32,747 bases of DNA from Citrobacter sp. Awk 4 (GTDB taxonomy: Bacteria; Pseudomonadota; Gammaproteobacteria; Enterobacterales; Enterobacteriaceae), in the NCBI RefSeq assembly GCF_028069725.1, contig NZ_JANEWG010000046.1, positions 1 through 32,747 of the forward strand. The letters run 5' to 3'. The position numbers were made by a program, and so were the translations under genes. Below, piece after piece: positions 7,802 to 17,684 of this stretch (position 1 is the first letter of the stretch; each line of letters begins with the position of its first letter). The notes under the pieces are model-generated. The model was given only the letters and a program-made list of their open reading frames with translations. It searched no databases and was not told the DNA's origin.

Positions 7802-7854
7802 GAAGGGAAGCCTTCAGGCACGACAAATCAGGCGTTAAATCACGTTTTCTGGTC

Positions 7855-8445
7855 TCATTGCTGAAAATTTATACCGATATTGCTCTCGCCGGACTCGCGC
7901 AGGTCTGCGCGCAACCCTTTTATCAGCTCAATATCGCGTTCTTCGCAATCGGCTAAAAGTCGGAATATTTCCCACTGAATATCCCATTCTTGCTCAACCG
8001 CAGGGTTCTCTTTGAGCTCTTCATCGGTCATTTCTCGTCCCGCCTGGGTCATTTCCAGCATGGCAACGGTGGTGATAGATGTCTTACTGACTTCGATAGC
8101 GTGCTCCAGCGTTTCTCCACTCAAACGTGAGTGCACCAGTTCACTTAACGCAACGCAGGCATCAATCGCCGGATAGACGCCATACAGGTCATAATCGTCG
8201 GCAGCCGGGATCGCTTCTTCAAATTTCTCCAGTTGGCTGTCGAAATTCACTTTCGCATCTTTGACGGTCAGCGTTTCCCAGATGAGGTCGAGAATTCGAC
8301 GATAAACCTGTCCATCGCCGAATTCAGTCTGCTGACAGAACATAGCGTAGTTGGGGTACATGCGTTCGCATAAACAGGCCATAAAAGTGACATGTTGCCA
8401 GCTTTCCAGCCGTTCCAGTCGCAGGTGGATCGGGTTTTGTAACAT
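7855..8445 (-). CDS. yjaG: YjaG, DUF416-family protein
   Basis: A conserved enterobacterial protein of 196 residues with no established function. It is soluble, with no signal peptide or membrane segment visible, rich in Glu/Asp and probably helical (for example EEAIPAADDYDLYGVYPAIDACVALSELVHS). It follows nfi with 42 bp between them on the same strand, so it is probably the last gene of nudC-hemE-nfi-yjaG. No intrinsic terminator with a U-run is visible after it, so transcripts may continue into hupA. Confidence 0.92.
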   Translation of the reverse strand: MLQNPIHLRLERLESWQHVTFMACLCERMYPNYAMFCQQTEFGDGQVYRRILDLIWETLTVKDAKVNFDSQLEKFEEAIPAADDYDLYGVYPAIDACVALSELVHSRLSGETLEHAIEVSKTSITTVAMLEMTQAGREMTDEELKENPAVEQEWDIQWEIFRLLADCEERDIELIKGLRADLRESGESNIGINFQQ

Positions 8446-8487
8446 GATGAGATCTCGAAAACGATAATTAGCGGAAGTGTACCTGAA

Positions 8488-9159
8488 TCAGGACTGAATT
8501 TCTTGCCAACGCGTAAACGCCGGACGGCCTGACGCTACCGCATCAGCCCAGCGCGTCGGTTCGGGTAAGCGATACCCTTTCATACAGCGTTGTACCCACG
8601 AAAGGGCGCTGTCCAGCCCTACCCGGTGCCCGGTAGCAATAAACAGCGGATTGCAGCGCGCTTTGCTACGCCAGACCCATGCCAGTTGCTCGCCTTTATC
8701 CATTAATGGTGCCAGAGCGCCGGGCTCGGAAGAGAGGGGTTCAAATTTGCCGCACAGCCGTTTTTTCGCCACGCCGATGGTCGGCACATCCACCAACAAC
8801 CCAAAATGGCTGGCTACACCGAGGCGGCGCGGATGAGAAATACCGTGACCATCGACAAACACTAAATCAGGCTTATGCGAGAGTTGTTCCCACGCCGCCA
8901 ACAGCGCGGGATATTCACGAAAGGAGAGAAAGCCAGGAATATACGGCATGGTGGTGGCGATGCGCGCCACCTGATATTCCACCAGCTCAAGCGAAGGATA
9001 CTTCAGCAGTACCATTGCGGCTCGCGTCACTTCACCGCCCTGCTCAAACCCAACGTCAGCGCCTGCGATCAGATCCGGAGGATCGTTATCCAGACGATCT
9101 TCACGGATCACATTTGAGGCCAGTTCAAGCTGTTGAGCACGTAGCGACGCGAGATCCAT
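8488..9159 (-). CDS. nfi: Endonuclease V (deoxyinosine 3' endonuclease)
   Basis: It cuts DNA at the second phosphodiester bond 3' of hypoxanthine (deaminated adenine) and related lesions. Visible features are catalytic D35 in AGADVGF, the PYIPG strand-separating wedge (about 80), FREYP with the second acidic residue, [11 protein letters not shown] with the third, and GVAKKRL. I use the ATG at 9159 (223 residues, as in E. coli) because AAGGG sits 6 nt before it. The in-frame ATG at 9165, two codons upstream, directly abuts that ribosome site and would not be used well. It is 9 bp downstream of hemE. Confidence 0.95.
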   Translation of the reverse strand: MDLASLRAQQLELASNVIREDRLDNDPPDLIAGADVGFEQGGEVTRAAMVLLKYPSLELVEYQVARIATTMPYIPGFLSFREYPALLAAWEQLSHKPDLVFVDGHGISHPRRLGVASHFGLLVDVPTIGVAKKRLCGKFEPLSSEPGALAPLMDKGEQLAWVWRSKARCNPLFIATGHRVGLDSALSWVQRCMKGYRLPEPTRWADAVASGRPAFTRWQEIQS

Positions 9160-9168
9160 GCCCATCCC

Positions 9169-10233
9169 TTACTGGTGATACTGTGCTGAAATCCGGTGTA
9201 CCGCCTCCACAAAGACGCCCGCGTGTTCTGGCGGCACATCCTGGTGAATGCCGTGCCCAAGGTTGAAGACGTGGCCTTCGCCCTGACCGAATCCCGCCAG
9301 AATCGTCGAAACTTCTTCTTCAATACGCGCCGCTGGCGCATACAGCATGGAAGGATCCATATTCCCCTGCAACGCCACTTTATGCCCCACGCGACGACGC
9401 GCATCGGCGATGTCTGTGGTCCAGTCGAGTCCCAGCGCATCACAGCCCGTTTCCGCCATCGCTTCCAGCCACTGGCCGCCGCCTTTGGTAAACAGCGTGA
9501 CTGGGACACGACGCCCTTCATTCTCACGCAGGAGACCGTCGACAATTTTATGCATGTAATAAAGTGAGAACTGCTGATAATCGCGCCCGGTCAGCACGCC
9601 GCCCCAGGTATCGAAAATCATCACCGACTGCGCGCCTGCTTTGATCTGCGCATTGAGATACAACGTGACGCTTTTCGCCAGTTTATCGAGCAGTAAATGG
9701 AGCGCTTGCGGATCTGCATACATCATCTTTTTAATGACAGTAAAGGCTTTGCTGCTACCGCCTTCCACCATATACGTCGCCAGAGTCCAGGGACTGCCGG
9801 AAAAACCAATCAACGGGACTTCGCCTTTCAGTTCGCGACGAATAGTACGTACCGCATTCATCACGTAGCCCAGTTCATCTTCGGGATCAGGAATGGGCAG
9901 TTTGTCGACGTCGGCTTTGCAGGCCACCGGCGCGGTAAATCGCGGGCCTTCTCCGGCTTCAAAATACAGTCCCAGGCCCATCGCATCCGGAATGGTCAGG
10001 ATGTCCGAAAAGAGGATCGCCGCATCAAGCGGGTAACGGCGCAGCGGCTGCAGCGTGACTTCGCACGCCAGCTCGGCATTTTTGCACAGTGACATAAAAT
10101 CGCCCGCTTGTGCTCGGGTGGCTTTATACTCCGGGAGATAACGGCCTGCCTGGCGCATCATCCATACAGGGGTGACATCAACGGGCTGGCGCAGCAGCGC
10201 ACGCAGGTAACGATCGTTTTTCAGTTCGGTCAT
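9169..10233 (-). CDS. hemE: Uroporphyrinogen III decarboxylase
   Basis: It removes the four acetate carboxyls of uroporphyrinogen III to give coproporphyrinogen III in haem synthesis; it is cytosolic and cofactor-free. The 354 residues match the E. coli length. The family signatures are intact: [16 protein letters not shown] near the N-terminus (the Arg residues bind substrate carboxylates), [15 protein letters not shown] with the catalytic Asp, [13 protein letters not shown], and [12 protein letters not shown] near the C-terminus. AAGGAAT precedes the ATG. It lies between nudC (39-bp gap) and nfi (9-bp gap). Confidence 0.98.
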   Translation of the reverse strand: MTELKNDRYLRALLRQPVDVTPVWMMRQAGRYLPEYKATRAQAGDFMSLCKNAELACEVTLQPLRRYPLDAAILFSDILTIPDAMGLGLYFEAGEGPRFTAPVACKADVDKLPIPDPEDELGYVMNAVRTIRRELKGEVPLIGFSGSPWTLATYMVEGGSSKAFTVIKKMMYADPQALHLLLDKLAKSVTLYLNAQIKAGAQSVMIFDTWGGVLTGRDYQQFSLYYMHKIVDGLLRENEGRRVPVTLFTKGGGQWLEAMAETGCDALGLDWTTDIADARRRVGHKVALQGNMDPSMLYAPAARIEEEVSTILAGFGQGEGHVFNLGHGIHQDVPPEHAGVFVEAVHRISAQYHQ

Positions 10234-10272
10234 TTTTACATTCCTTTAGCGTTATGCGCCCAGTGTATCATG

Positions 10273-11046
10273 TCACTCGTACTCTGCCCGACACATTGCC
10301 ACCGTATCTTCGATCAACCGACGTGCGACAGTACCCGCTGGCGGCAGTAGCGGAAGATCGTCATAACGATACCAGCCCGCTTCCAGTAACTCCTTCGGAT
10401 CGATAACGATCTCCCCGCTGTCATACTCCGCCATAAATGCGGTCATGAGCGACATCGGAAATGGCCACGGTTGAGACGTGACATAGCGCAGGTTCTTCAC
10501 TTTAATACGGCTTTCTTCCATAACTTCACGCGCCACCGCTTGTTCCAGGGTTTCCCCCACTTCGACAAACCCAGCCAGCACCGTATGCACGCCGTTGCGA
10601 TGGCGGGTATGTTGCGCGAGCAGGAGAGTATCTTCCCGGCGAATCGCCACAATAATGCAAGGCGCTATCTGAGGGTAATAGCGTTCACGGCAATGACTGC
10701 ACAACATGGCCCATTCGGTTTTACTTGGGTACATTGTGTGGCCGCAGTAACCACAGAATTTATGTGAACGGTAAAACTCCGCCAGTTGTACACCCCGCCC
10801 GGCCAGCTGGAACAAGCCGACATCCTGATCGATAACCTGCCGTACGGAACCCATATCATGGCGGCGATGTTGTTGTACCAACCAGACGGATTCGCCTTCC
10901 CACTCTCCAATCTGGAGTGCGCGCTGCCCAACAAGATCGAAAGTTGCCGCTTCGCCATAGGGCAGTTCTCCGCGCGGTAGCCATATTTTTTGCTCATGGC
11001 TGACAATCCACCAGCCGCTGTCTAATTTTTCAATTATACGATCCAT
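10273..11046 (-). CDS. nudC: NADH pyrophosphatase / NAD-capped RNA decapping hydrolase NudC
   Basis: A Nudix hydrolase that splits NAD(H) to NMN(H) and AMP and removes NAD caps from RNA 5' ends. The 257 residues equal the E. coli length. It has an N-terminal domain, a four-Cys zinc ribbon (CGYC ... CSHC), the Nudix box starting [20 protein letters not shown] with E174, E177 and E178, and the NudC-specific SQPWPFP motif. Oddity: the Nudix consensus Gly after the glutamates (GX5EX7REUXEEXGU) is Arg here, R180, codon CGT at 10507-10509 of the plus strand. The catalytic glutamates are kept, so activity may be altered rather than lost. It is divergent from rsd and leads the hemE group. Confidence 0.95.
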   Translation of the reverse strand: MDRIIEKLDSGWWIVSHEQKIWLPRGELPYGEAATFDLVGQRALQIGEWEGESVWLVQQHRRHDMGSVRQVIDQDVGLFQLAGRGVQLAEFYRSHKFCGYCGHTMYPSKTEWAMLCSHCRERYYPQIAPCIIVAIRREDTLLLAQHTRHRNGVHTVLAGFVEVGETLEQAVAREVMEESRIKVKNLRYVTSQPWPFPMSLMTAFMAEYDSGEIVIDPKELLEAGWYRYDDLPLLPPAGTVARRLIEDTVAMCRAEYE

Positions 11047-11143
11047 ATCTCTTGCGCAACCTTTGCTTCACAGGCATGTTGTTTACATTATTTTTACATT
11101 TTTGAGTGAGCAGTTTTTCGAATCTAAACTTGCGGAGTCAATC

Positions 11144-11632
11144 ATGTTAAACCAGCTGGATAACCTGACAGAGCACGTCAGAGGAAGTAATAAACTGGTT
11201 GATCGCTGGCTACATGTACGTAAGCATCTGCTCGTGGCTTACTACAATTTGGTTGGCATTAAGCCTGGCAAAGAATCGTACATGCGCTTAAACGAAAAAG
11301 CGCTGGATGATTTTTGTCAAAGCCTGGTCGATTACCTTTCCGCCGGGCACTTCAGTATTTATGAACGCATTCTCCATAAATTGGAAGGTAACGGGCAGCT
11401 TTTAAACGCAACGAAAATTTGGCCGTTACTGGAAGCCAATACGCAATGCATTATGGATTACTACGACTCCAGCCTGGAAATGGCCATCGATCATGATAAC
11501 TATCTTGAATTTCAAAAGGTTTTATCAGATATCGGCGAAGCGCTGGAATCCCGATTTATCCTTGAAGACAAGCTGATCATGCTGGTCTTTGACGCGATGC
11601 ACGACAATGCGAAGGCAAAACGTCCTGCTTGA
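11144..11632 (+). CDS. rsd: Anti-σ70 regulator Rsd
   Basis: It binds free σ70 (region 4) in stationary phase, favouring σS and other sigma factors, and also stimulates SpoT hydrolase in E. coli. I use the ATG at 11144, preceded by GGAG (11133-11136), giving 162 residues starting MLNQLDNLTE; the frame is open upstream to a TTG at 11063 but that extension has no family support. The all-helical Rsd/AlgQ fold is recognisable (NKLVDRWLHVRKHLLVAYYNLVG). The C-terminal tail (DAMHDNAKAKRPA) is slightly longer than the 158-residue E. coli protein. It diverges from nudC. Confidence 0.95.
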   Translation: MLNQLDNLTEHVRGSNKLVDRWLHVRKHLLVAYYNLVGIKPGKESYMRLNEKALDDFCQSLVDYLSAGHFSIYERILHKLEGNGQLLNATKIWPLLEANTQCIMDYYDSSLEMAIDHDNYLEFQKVLSDIGEALESRFILEDKLIMLVFDAMHDNAKAKRPA

Positions 11633-11666
11633 GTTCGACGCTATTAACGCGTAACTTACCGTTGTC

Positions 11667-11692
11667 GCCCCCTTTAGAGGGGGCTATTTCTT
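11667..11692 (+). terminator. rsd intrinsic terminator
   Basis: GCCCCCT (11667-11673), loop TTAG, AGGGGGC (11678-11684), then TATTTCTT. The stem is a perfect 7 bp and starts 35 nt after the rsd stop. Its T-rich tail runs directly into the first strand of the TPP riboswitch P1 helix. Confidence 0.8.
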
Positions 11693-11784
11693 GTCGGAGT
11701 GCCCAGTGTGAAAGCACGGGCTGAGACCGTTAATTCGGGATCCGCGGAACCTGATCAGGTTAAAACCTGCGAAGGGAACAAGAG
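11689..11784 (+). promoter_or_regulatory. TPP riboswitch (THI element) of thiC
   Basis: The conserved THI-box pieces are present in order: CGGAGTGCC (11695-11703), GGGCTGAGA (11719-11726 region), CCGCGGAACCTGATCAGGTT (11742-11761) and CTGCGAAGGGAACAAGAG (11767-11784). The closing helix P1 is TCTTGT (11689-11694) with ACAAGA (11778-11783). Thiamine pyrophosphate binding should lower thiC-thiH expression. The sequence CTCTTG (11924-11929), able to pair with the aptamer end CAAGAG (11779-11784), lies beyond an ERIC element. Confidence 0.95.
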
Positions 11785-11793
11785 TCAAAACCA

Positions 11794-11920
11794 ATTACAC
11801 AAAATCATTCAAGTTGCATCAAGGCGGCAACTGAGAGAATCCCCAGGAGCTTACTTGAGTAAGTGACTGGGGTGAACGAAGGCAGCCAACGCAGAGGCAG
11901 CTTGAATGATGAAGTGTAAT
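11794..11920 (+). repeat. ERIC (IRU) repeat in the thiC leader
   Basis: A 127-bp imperfect palindrome, the standard ERIC length. Its ends ATTACAC (11794-11800) and GTGTAAT (11914-11920) are inverted, as are ATCATTCAAGTTGC (11804-11817) and GCAGCTTGAATGAT (11897-11910, one mismatch). The core, near 11838-11878, contains the two well-known ERIC primer motifs (GAATCCCCAGGAGCTTAC and GTAAGTGACTGGGGTGA) as a palindrome around 11840-11872. It is a non-coding, non-autonomous element lying inside the transcribed 5' leader between aptamer and start codon. Confidence 0.93.
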
Positions 11921-11975
11921 CTCCTCTTGCTTCATCCGTCGTCTGACAAGCCACGTCCTTACTTTTTTGGAATGA

Positions 11976-13873
<1,898 letters not shown>

Positions 13874-13874
<1 letters not shown>

Positions 13875-14509
13875 TGTACCAGCCTGATTTCCCCCCCGTC
13901 CCTTTCCGTCTCGGACTGTATCCGGTGGTGGACAGCGTACTCTGGATTGAACGCCTGCTGGACGCAGGCGTGCGCACCCTACAGCTGCGAATCAAAGATA
14001 AGCGCGATGAAGAGGTCGAAGCGGACGTTATCGCCGCGATTGCGCTGGGACGTCGTTTTGACGCCCGGCTGTTCATCAACGATTACTGGCGGCTGGCGAT
14101 AAAGCACAACGCGTACGGTGTCCATCTGGGTCAGGAAGATCTCGAAACCACCGATCTGAAGGCGATTCAGGCAGCAGGACTGCGCCTTGGCGTCTCGACC
14201 CATGATGATATGGAAATCGACGTGGCGCTGGCCGCGCGTCCTTCATATATCGCGCTGGGGCATGTCTTCCCGACGCAAACCAAACAGATGCCCTCTGCCC
14301 CGCAAGGGCTGGAACAGCTGGCGCGCCATATTGCGCGTCTGGCTGATTACCCGACAGTCGCCATCGGCGGGATTAGCCTTGAGCGCGCGCCTGCGGTACT
14401 GGCAACGGGTGTCGGCAGTATTGCTGTCGTCAGCGCGATTACGCAGGCAACAGACTGGCGTGCTGCCGCCGCGCAGTTGCTTTCGGTAGCAGGAGCTGGC
14501 GATGAATGA
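13874..14509 (+). CDS. thiE: Thiamine phosphate synthase
   Basis: It couples HMP-pyrophosphate with the thiazole phosphate carboxylate to give thiamine phosphate. The 211-residue TIM-barrel protein shows the family motifs LQLRIKDK (pyrophosphate-binding region), [37 protein letters not shown] and AIGGIS near the C-terminus. It overlaps thiC by one base and thiF by eight bases (ATGAATGA, 14502-14509), indicating tight translational coupling. Confidence 0.97.
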
Positions 14510-15260
14510 TCGTGACTTTATGCGTTACAGCCGCCAGATCTTGCTTGGCGATATCGCGATTGAGGGGCAGCAAAAGCTGCTCGCAAGCCACGTACTGGTC
14601 ATCGGTTTAGGCGGATTAGGTTCACCTGCCGCGCTCTATCTTGCAGGTGCAGGCATCGGCACGTTGGTTCTGGCTGACGATGACGATGTGCACCTGAGTA
14701 ACCTGCAACGGCAAATCCTCTTTACTACCGATGATATCGCCCGCCCGAAATCGCAGGTCACAAAACAGCGACTGGCACGTCTCAACCCGGATATTGAACT
14801 GGTGGCGTTACAGCAACGTCTTACCGGCGATGCGCTTCGACACGCGGTAGCGAATGCTGATGTGGTCCTGGATTGTACCGACAACATGGCCACCCGCCAG
14901 GAGATCAACGCCGTCTGTGTCGCGCTCAATACCCCACTGATTACCGCCAGCGCCGTTGGCTTTGGCGGTCAGTTGATGGTTCTGACACCCCCCTGGGAAC
15001 AGGGCTGTTACCGCTGCCTGTGGCCGGACGACGAAGAGCCGGAACGCAACTGCCGTAACGCCGGCATCGTTGGGCCAGTGGTCGGTGTGATGGGCACATT
15101 GCAGGCGCTGGAAGCCATTAAACTCTTGAATGGCATGGAAACGCCCACGGACAAACTGCGTCTGTTTGACGCTAAAACCAGCCAGTGGCGCAGCCTAACG
15201 TTACGCCGCGCCAGCGACTGCCCGGTATGTGGAGGGCAACATGCAGATTCAGTTCAATGA
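14502..15260 (+). CDS. thiF: ThiS adenylyltransferase ThiF
   Basis: An E1-like enzyme that adenylates the C-terminal Gly of ThiS and helps load sulfur onto it for thiazole formation. The 252-residue protein (E. coli 251) has the nucleotide loop [17 protein letters not shown], the [11 protein letters not shown] segment with the adenylation Arg, the DCTDN motif, the [12 protein letters not shown] segment with the Cys that links to ThiS, and zinc-binding pairs CYRC and CPVC. Its 3' end overlaps thiS by 20 bases. Confidence 0.97.
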   Translation: MNDRDFMRYSRQILLGDIAIEGQQKLLASHVLVIGLGGLGSPAALYLAGAGIGTLVLADDDDVHLSNLQRQILFTTDDIARPKSQVTKQRLARLNPDIELVALQQRLTGDALRHAVANADVVLDCTDNMATRQEINAVCVALNTPLITASAVGFGGQLMVLTPPWEQGCYRCLWPDDEEPERNCRNAGIVGPVVGVMGTLQALEAIKLLNGMETPTDKLRLFDAKTSQWRSLTLRRASDCPVCGGQHADSVQ

Positions 15261-15441
15261 TGAGCCGATGCAGTGCGCAGTGGGAATGTCTGTTACCGAT
15301 CTGCTGAATCAGCTCGATCAACTCAAGCCAGGCGCCGCGCTGGCGTTGAATCAACAGATCCTGCCGCGCGAACAGTGGGAACAGCAAATTGTGCAGGACG
15401 GTGATCAGATCCTGCTTTTTCAGGTTATTGCCGGGGGCTGA
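15241..15441 (+). CDS. thiS: Sulfur carrier protein ThiS
   Basis: A ubiquitin-like 66-residue protein that carries sulfur as a C-terminal thiocarboxylate to ThiG. It ends in the required Gly-Gly (QVIAGG). I use the ATG at 15241 (MQIQFND), preceded by GGAGGG at 15230-15235 with good spacing, rather than the in-frame ATG at 15229, which lies upstream of that ribosome site. It begins inside thiF and ends one base before thiG. Confidence 0.96.
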   Translation: MQIQFNDEPMQCAVGMSVTDLLNQLDQLKPGAALALNQQILPREQWEQQIVQDGDQILLFQVIAGG

Positions 15442-15442
15442 T

Positions 15443-16213
15443 ATGTTACGTATTGCAGATAAAACGTTCGACTCGCACCTGTTCACAGGGACAGGGAAAT
15501 TCGCCTCTTCTTCTTTAATGGCAGAGGCGATTCGCGCCTCCGGCAGCGAGCTTGTGACGCTGGCGATGAAGCGCGTTGACTTGCGTCAGCACAACGACGC
15601 TATTCTGGCGCCGTTACGGGAGGCGGGCGTCACGCTGTTGCCCAATACCTCCGGCGCCAAAACGGCGGAAGAGGCCATCTTTGCCGCGCAATTAGCGCGG
15701 GAAGCGCTGGGCACCCGCTGGCTGAAACTGGAAATTCACCCCGACGCACGCTGGTTGCTGCCGGATCCGATAGAAACACTGAAAGCCGCCGAGGCGCTGG
15801 TCAAACAGGGATTTGTGGTTCTCCCTTACTGCGGTGCCGACCCGGTGCTGTGCAAACGTCTTGAAGAGGTCGGCTGTGCTGCGGTGATGCCACTCGGTGC
15901 GCCGATTGGTTCAAATCAGGGGCTGGAAACCCGAGCCATGCTGGAGATTATTATCCAGCAGTCAACCGTCCCGGTCGTCGTCGACGCGGGGATCGGTGTC
16001 CCCAGCCACGCCACACAAGCCCTGGAAATGGGCGCCGACGCCGTGTTGGTTAACACAGCAATTGCGGTGGCTGACGATCCGGTGATGATGGCGAAGGCAT
16101 TCCGTTTGGCAGTGGAAGCGGGCATTCTGGCGCGTCAGGCCGTACCGGGAAGACGTAGCGCACAGGCTCACCCCACCAGCCCGTTGACCGGATTTCTGGA
16201 GACATCGGCATGA
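15443..16213 (+). CDS. thiG: Thiazole synthase ThiG
   Basis: It condenses deoxyxylulose 5-phosphate, dehydroglycine from ThiH and ThiS-thiocarboxylate into the thiazole phosphate. With the ATG at 15443 (MLRIADKTF) the protein has 256 residues, as in E. coli. The Schiff-base lysine is K95 in WLKLEIH. Further motifs are [21 protein letters not shown] and [10 protein letters not shown]. The frame is open for 18 codons upstream, but that stretch overlaps thiS and has no family support. It overlaps thiH by 4 bases (ATGA), consistent with ThiG-ThiH acting as a complex. Confidence 0.97.
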   Translation: MLRIADKTFDSHLFTGTGKFASSSLMAEAIRASGSELVTLAMKRVDLRQHNDAILAPLREAGVTLLPNTSGAKTAEEAIFAAQLAREALGTRWLKLEIHPDARWLLPDPIETLKAAEALVKQGFVVLPYCGADPVLCKRLEEVGCAAVMPLGAPIGSNQGLETRAMLEIIIQQSTVPVVVDAGIGVPSHATQALEMGADAVLVNTAIAVADDPVMMAKAFRLAVEAGILARQAVPGRRSAQAHPTSPLTGFLETSA

Positions 16214-17343
16214 AAACGTTCACCGACCGCTGGCGCGACCTGGACTGGGACGATATCCGCCTGCGCATCAACAGCAAAACGGCAGCCGACGTCGAACGGG
16301 CGCTGAACGCCACGCAACTGGATCGTGATGACATGATGGCGTTGCTCTCCCCTGCAGCCAGTGCCTACCTGGAGCCGCTGGCACAACGGGCGCAACGCCT
16401 TACCCGCCAGCGATTTGGTAATATAGTCAGCTTTTACGTTCCACTCTATCTTTCCAACCTTTGCGCTAACGACTGCACTTACTGCGGCTTTTCAATGAGC
16501 AACCGCATCAAGCGCAAGACGCTGGATGACAAAGAGATCTCCCGTGAATGTGACGCCATTCGTGCATTGGGATTTGAGCACCTGCTGCTGGTGACCGGAG
16601 AACATCAGGCAAAAGTAGGCATGGACTACTTTCGCCGCCATTTGCCGGTCATCCGCCGCCAGTTCTCCTCTTTACAGATGGAAGTACAACCATTGTCAGA
16701 GGCAGAGTATGCCGAGCTCAAAACCCTTGGGCTGGATGGCGTCATGGTCTATCAGGAAACCTACCATCAGGCGATGTACGCACAGCACCATCTGAAAGGG
16801 AAAAAACAGGACTTCTTCTGGCGACTGGAAACGCCAGACCGGCTGGGTCGTGCGGGGATCGATAAAATTGGGCTGGGTTCGCTGATTGGTCTGTCTGACA
16901 GTTGGCGGGTTGATTGCTATATGGTGGCAGAGCATCTGCTGTGGATGCAAAAACAGTACTGGCAGAGTCGCTACTCAATCTCTTTTCCACGTCTGCGTCC
17001 GTGCACGGGAGGGATTGAGCCTGCGTCCATCATGGATGAGCGTCAACTGGTACAAACCATCTGCGCGTTTCGCCTGCTGTCTCCGGAGATAGAGCTGTCG
17101 CTCTCTACGCGCGAATCACCGTGGTTTCGCGATCACGTTATCCCGCTGGCGATTAACAATGTCAGCGCGTTTTCGAAGACACAACCTGGCGGCTACGCTG
17201 ATGATCACCCTGAGCTGGAGCAGTTTTCTCCACACGATGCCCGGCGTCCTGAAGATGTTGCCGGGGCGCTGGCGGCGCAAGGACTACAACCGGTCTGGAA
17301 AGACTGGGACAGCTATCTGGGGCGCGCCTCGCAAGCGCGGTGA
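16210..17343 (+). CDS. thiH: Tyrosine lyase / dehydroglycine synthase ThiH
   Basis: A radical-SAM enzyme that cleaves tyrosine to p-cresol and dehydroglycine for ThiG. The [4Fe-4S]-binding triad is C85, C89 and C92 in [13 protein letters not shown]. The following region ([12 protein letters not shown], the [11 protein letters not shown] segment, RLRPCTGG) matches the ThiH barrel and its C-terminal domain. The 377 residues equal the E. coli length. It is last in the thi operon and is followed by a terminator at 17390-17426. Confidence 0.97.
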   Translation: MKTFTDRWRDLDWDDIRLRINSKTAADVERALNATQLDRDDMMALLSPAASAYLEPLAQRAQRLTRQRFGNIVSFYVPLYLSNLCANDCTYCGFSMSNRIKRKTLDDKEISRECDAIRALGFEHLLLVTGEHQAKVGMDYFRRHLPVIRRQFSSLQMEVQPLSEAEYAELKTLGLDGVMVYQETYHQAMYAQHHLKGKKQDFFWRLETPDRLGRAGIDKIGLGSLIGLSDSWRVDCYMVAEHLLWMQKQYWQSRYSISFPRLRPCTGGIEPASIMDERQLVQTICAFRLLSPEIELSLSTRESPWFRDHVIPLAINNVSAFSKTQPGGYADDHPELEQFSPHDARRPEDVAGALAAQGLQPVWKDWDSYLGRASQAR

Positions 17344-17389
17344 ATCAGATTGCAATCAGCTGAATAATTTACGAGCCCATACGTAATGT

Positions 17390-17426
17390 AAAAAACGGGA
17401 GATAGCGTTCAGACTCCCGTTTTTTT
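17390..17426 (+). terminator. thi operon terminator
   Basis: The A-rich arm ending AACGGGAG (17390-17401) pairs with CTCCCGTT and the following T-run (17414-17426), with a 12-nt loop. It is 47 nt downstream of the thiH stop. Flanking A and T runs on both sides mean it could work in either direction. Confidence 0.88.
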
Positions 17427-17456
17427 ATGTTGTAGATGTCAGCAGCGGAAGCTGAC

Positions 17457-17490
17457 CAGGGCGGAATGTTTCTTCCTCGTTTTCGCCCTG
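17457..17490. other. Hairpin between the thi terminator and the diguanylate cyclase gene
   Basis: CAGGGCGGAA (17457-17466) pairs with TTTCGCCCTG (17481-17490), ten pairs including one G-U, with a 14-nt loop. There is no U-run on either side. In the gene-free stretch 17344-17684 this and the thi terminator are the only clear structures; the part after 17520 is A/T-rich and probably holds the promoter of the next gene. Confidence 0.45.
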
Positions 17491-17589
17491 CCCTCAAACC
17501 CTGTGTAGCACAAAATTCTATTCGCAGCATAAATAGAGACAATCTTATTTGTTATTAACATAAATCATCTTTAGCCATATTCTCACGAT

Positions 17590-17595
17590 TATAAT
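17590..17595 (+). promoter_or_regulatory. Possible -10 element for the diguanylate cyclase gene
   Basis: A perfect TATAAT lies in an A/T-rich stretch 90 bp before the start codon. The hexamer at 17-bp spacing (ATCTTT, 17567-17572) is a poor -35, so an activator or another sigma factor may be involved. Assignment rests on position and the -10 alone. Confidence 0.4.
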
Positions 17596-17684
17596 TGCAT
17601 ACATTCTGTCCTGATGTGCGGAACCCTGTTGTCGGTTTGAACCACCTTTCCAGGACCTAATCCTTCAGGAATAATTCACAGCCA

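Noticed and set aside
11063-11091. Possible rsd promoter TTGCTT-17-CATTAT
   Set aside because: Only three and four of six matches; position is plausible but too weak to annotate.
11063-11143. N-terminal extension of Rsd by 27 codons from a TTG
   Set aside because: The extension is A/T-rich non-coding sequence; GGAG before the ATG at 11144 and the family N-terminus MLNQLDNLTE support the shorter form.
11629-11690. Possible thiC promoters (TTGAGT-17-TAACTT at 11629-11657; TTGTCG-17-TATTTC at 11662-11690)
   Set aside because: Both match the -10 consensus at only 3 of 6 positions. The first would put the rsd terminator inside the thiC transcript and the second would start transcription inside riboswitch P1, so neither is convincing.
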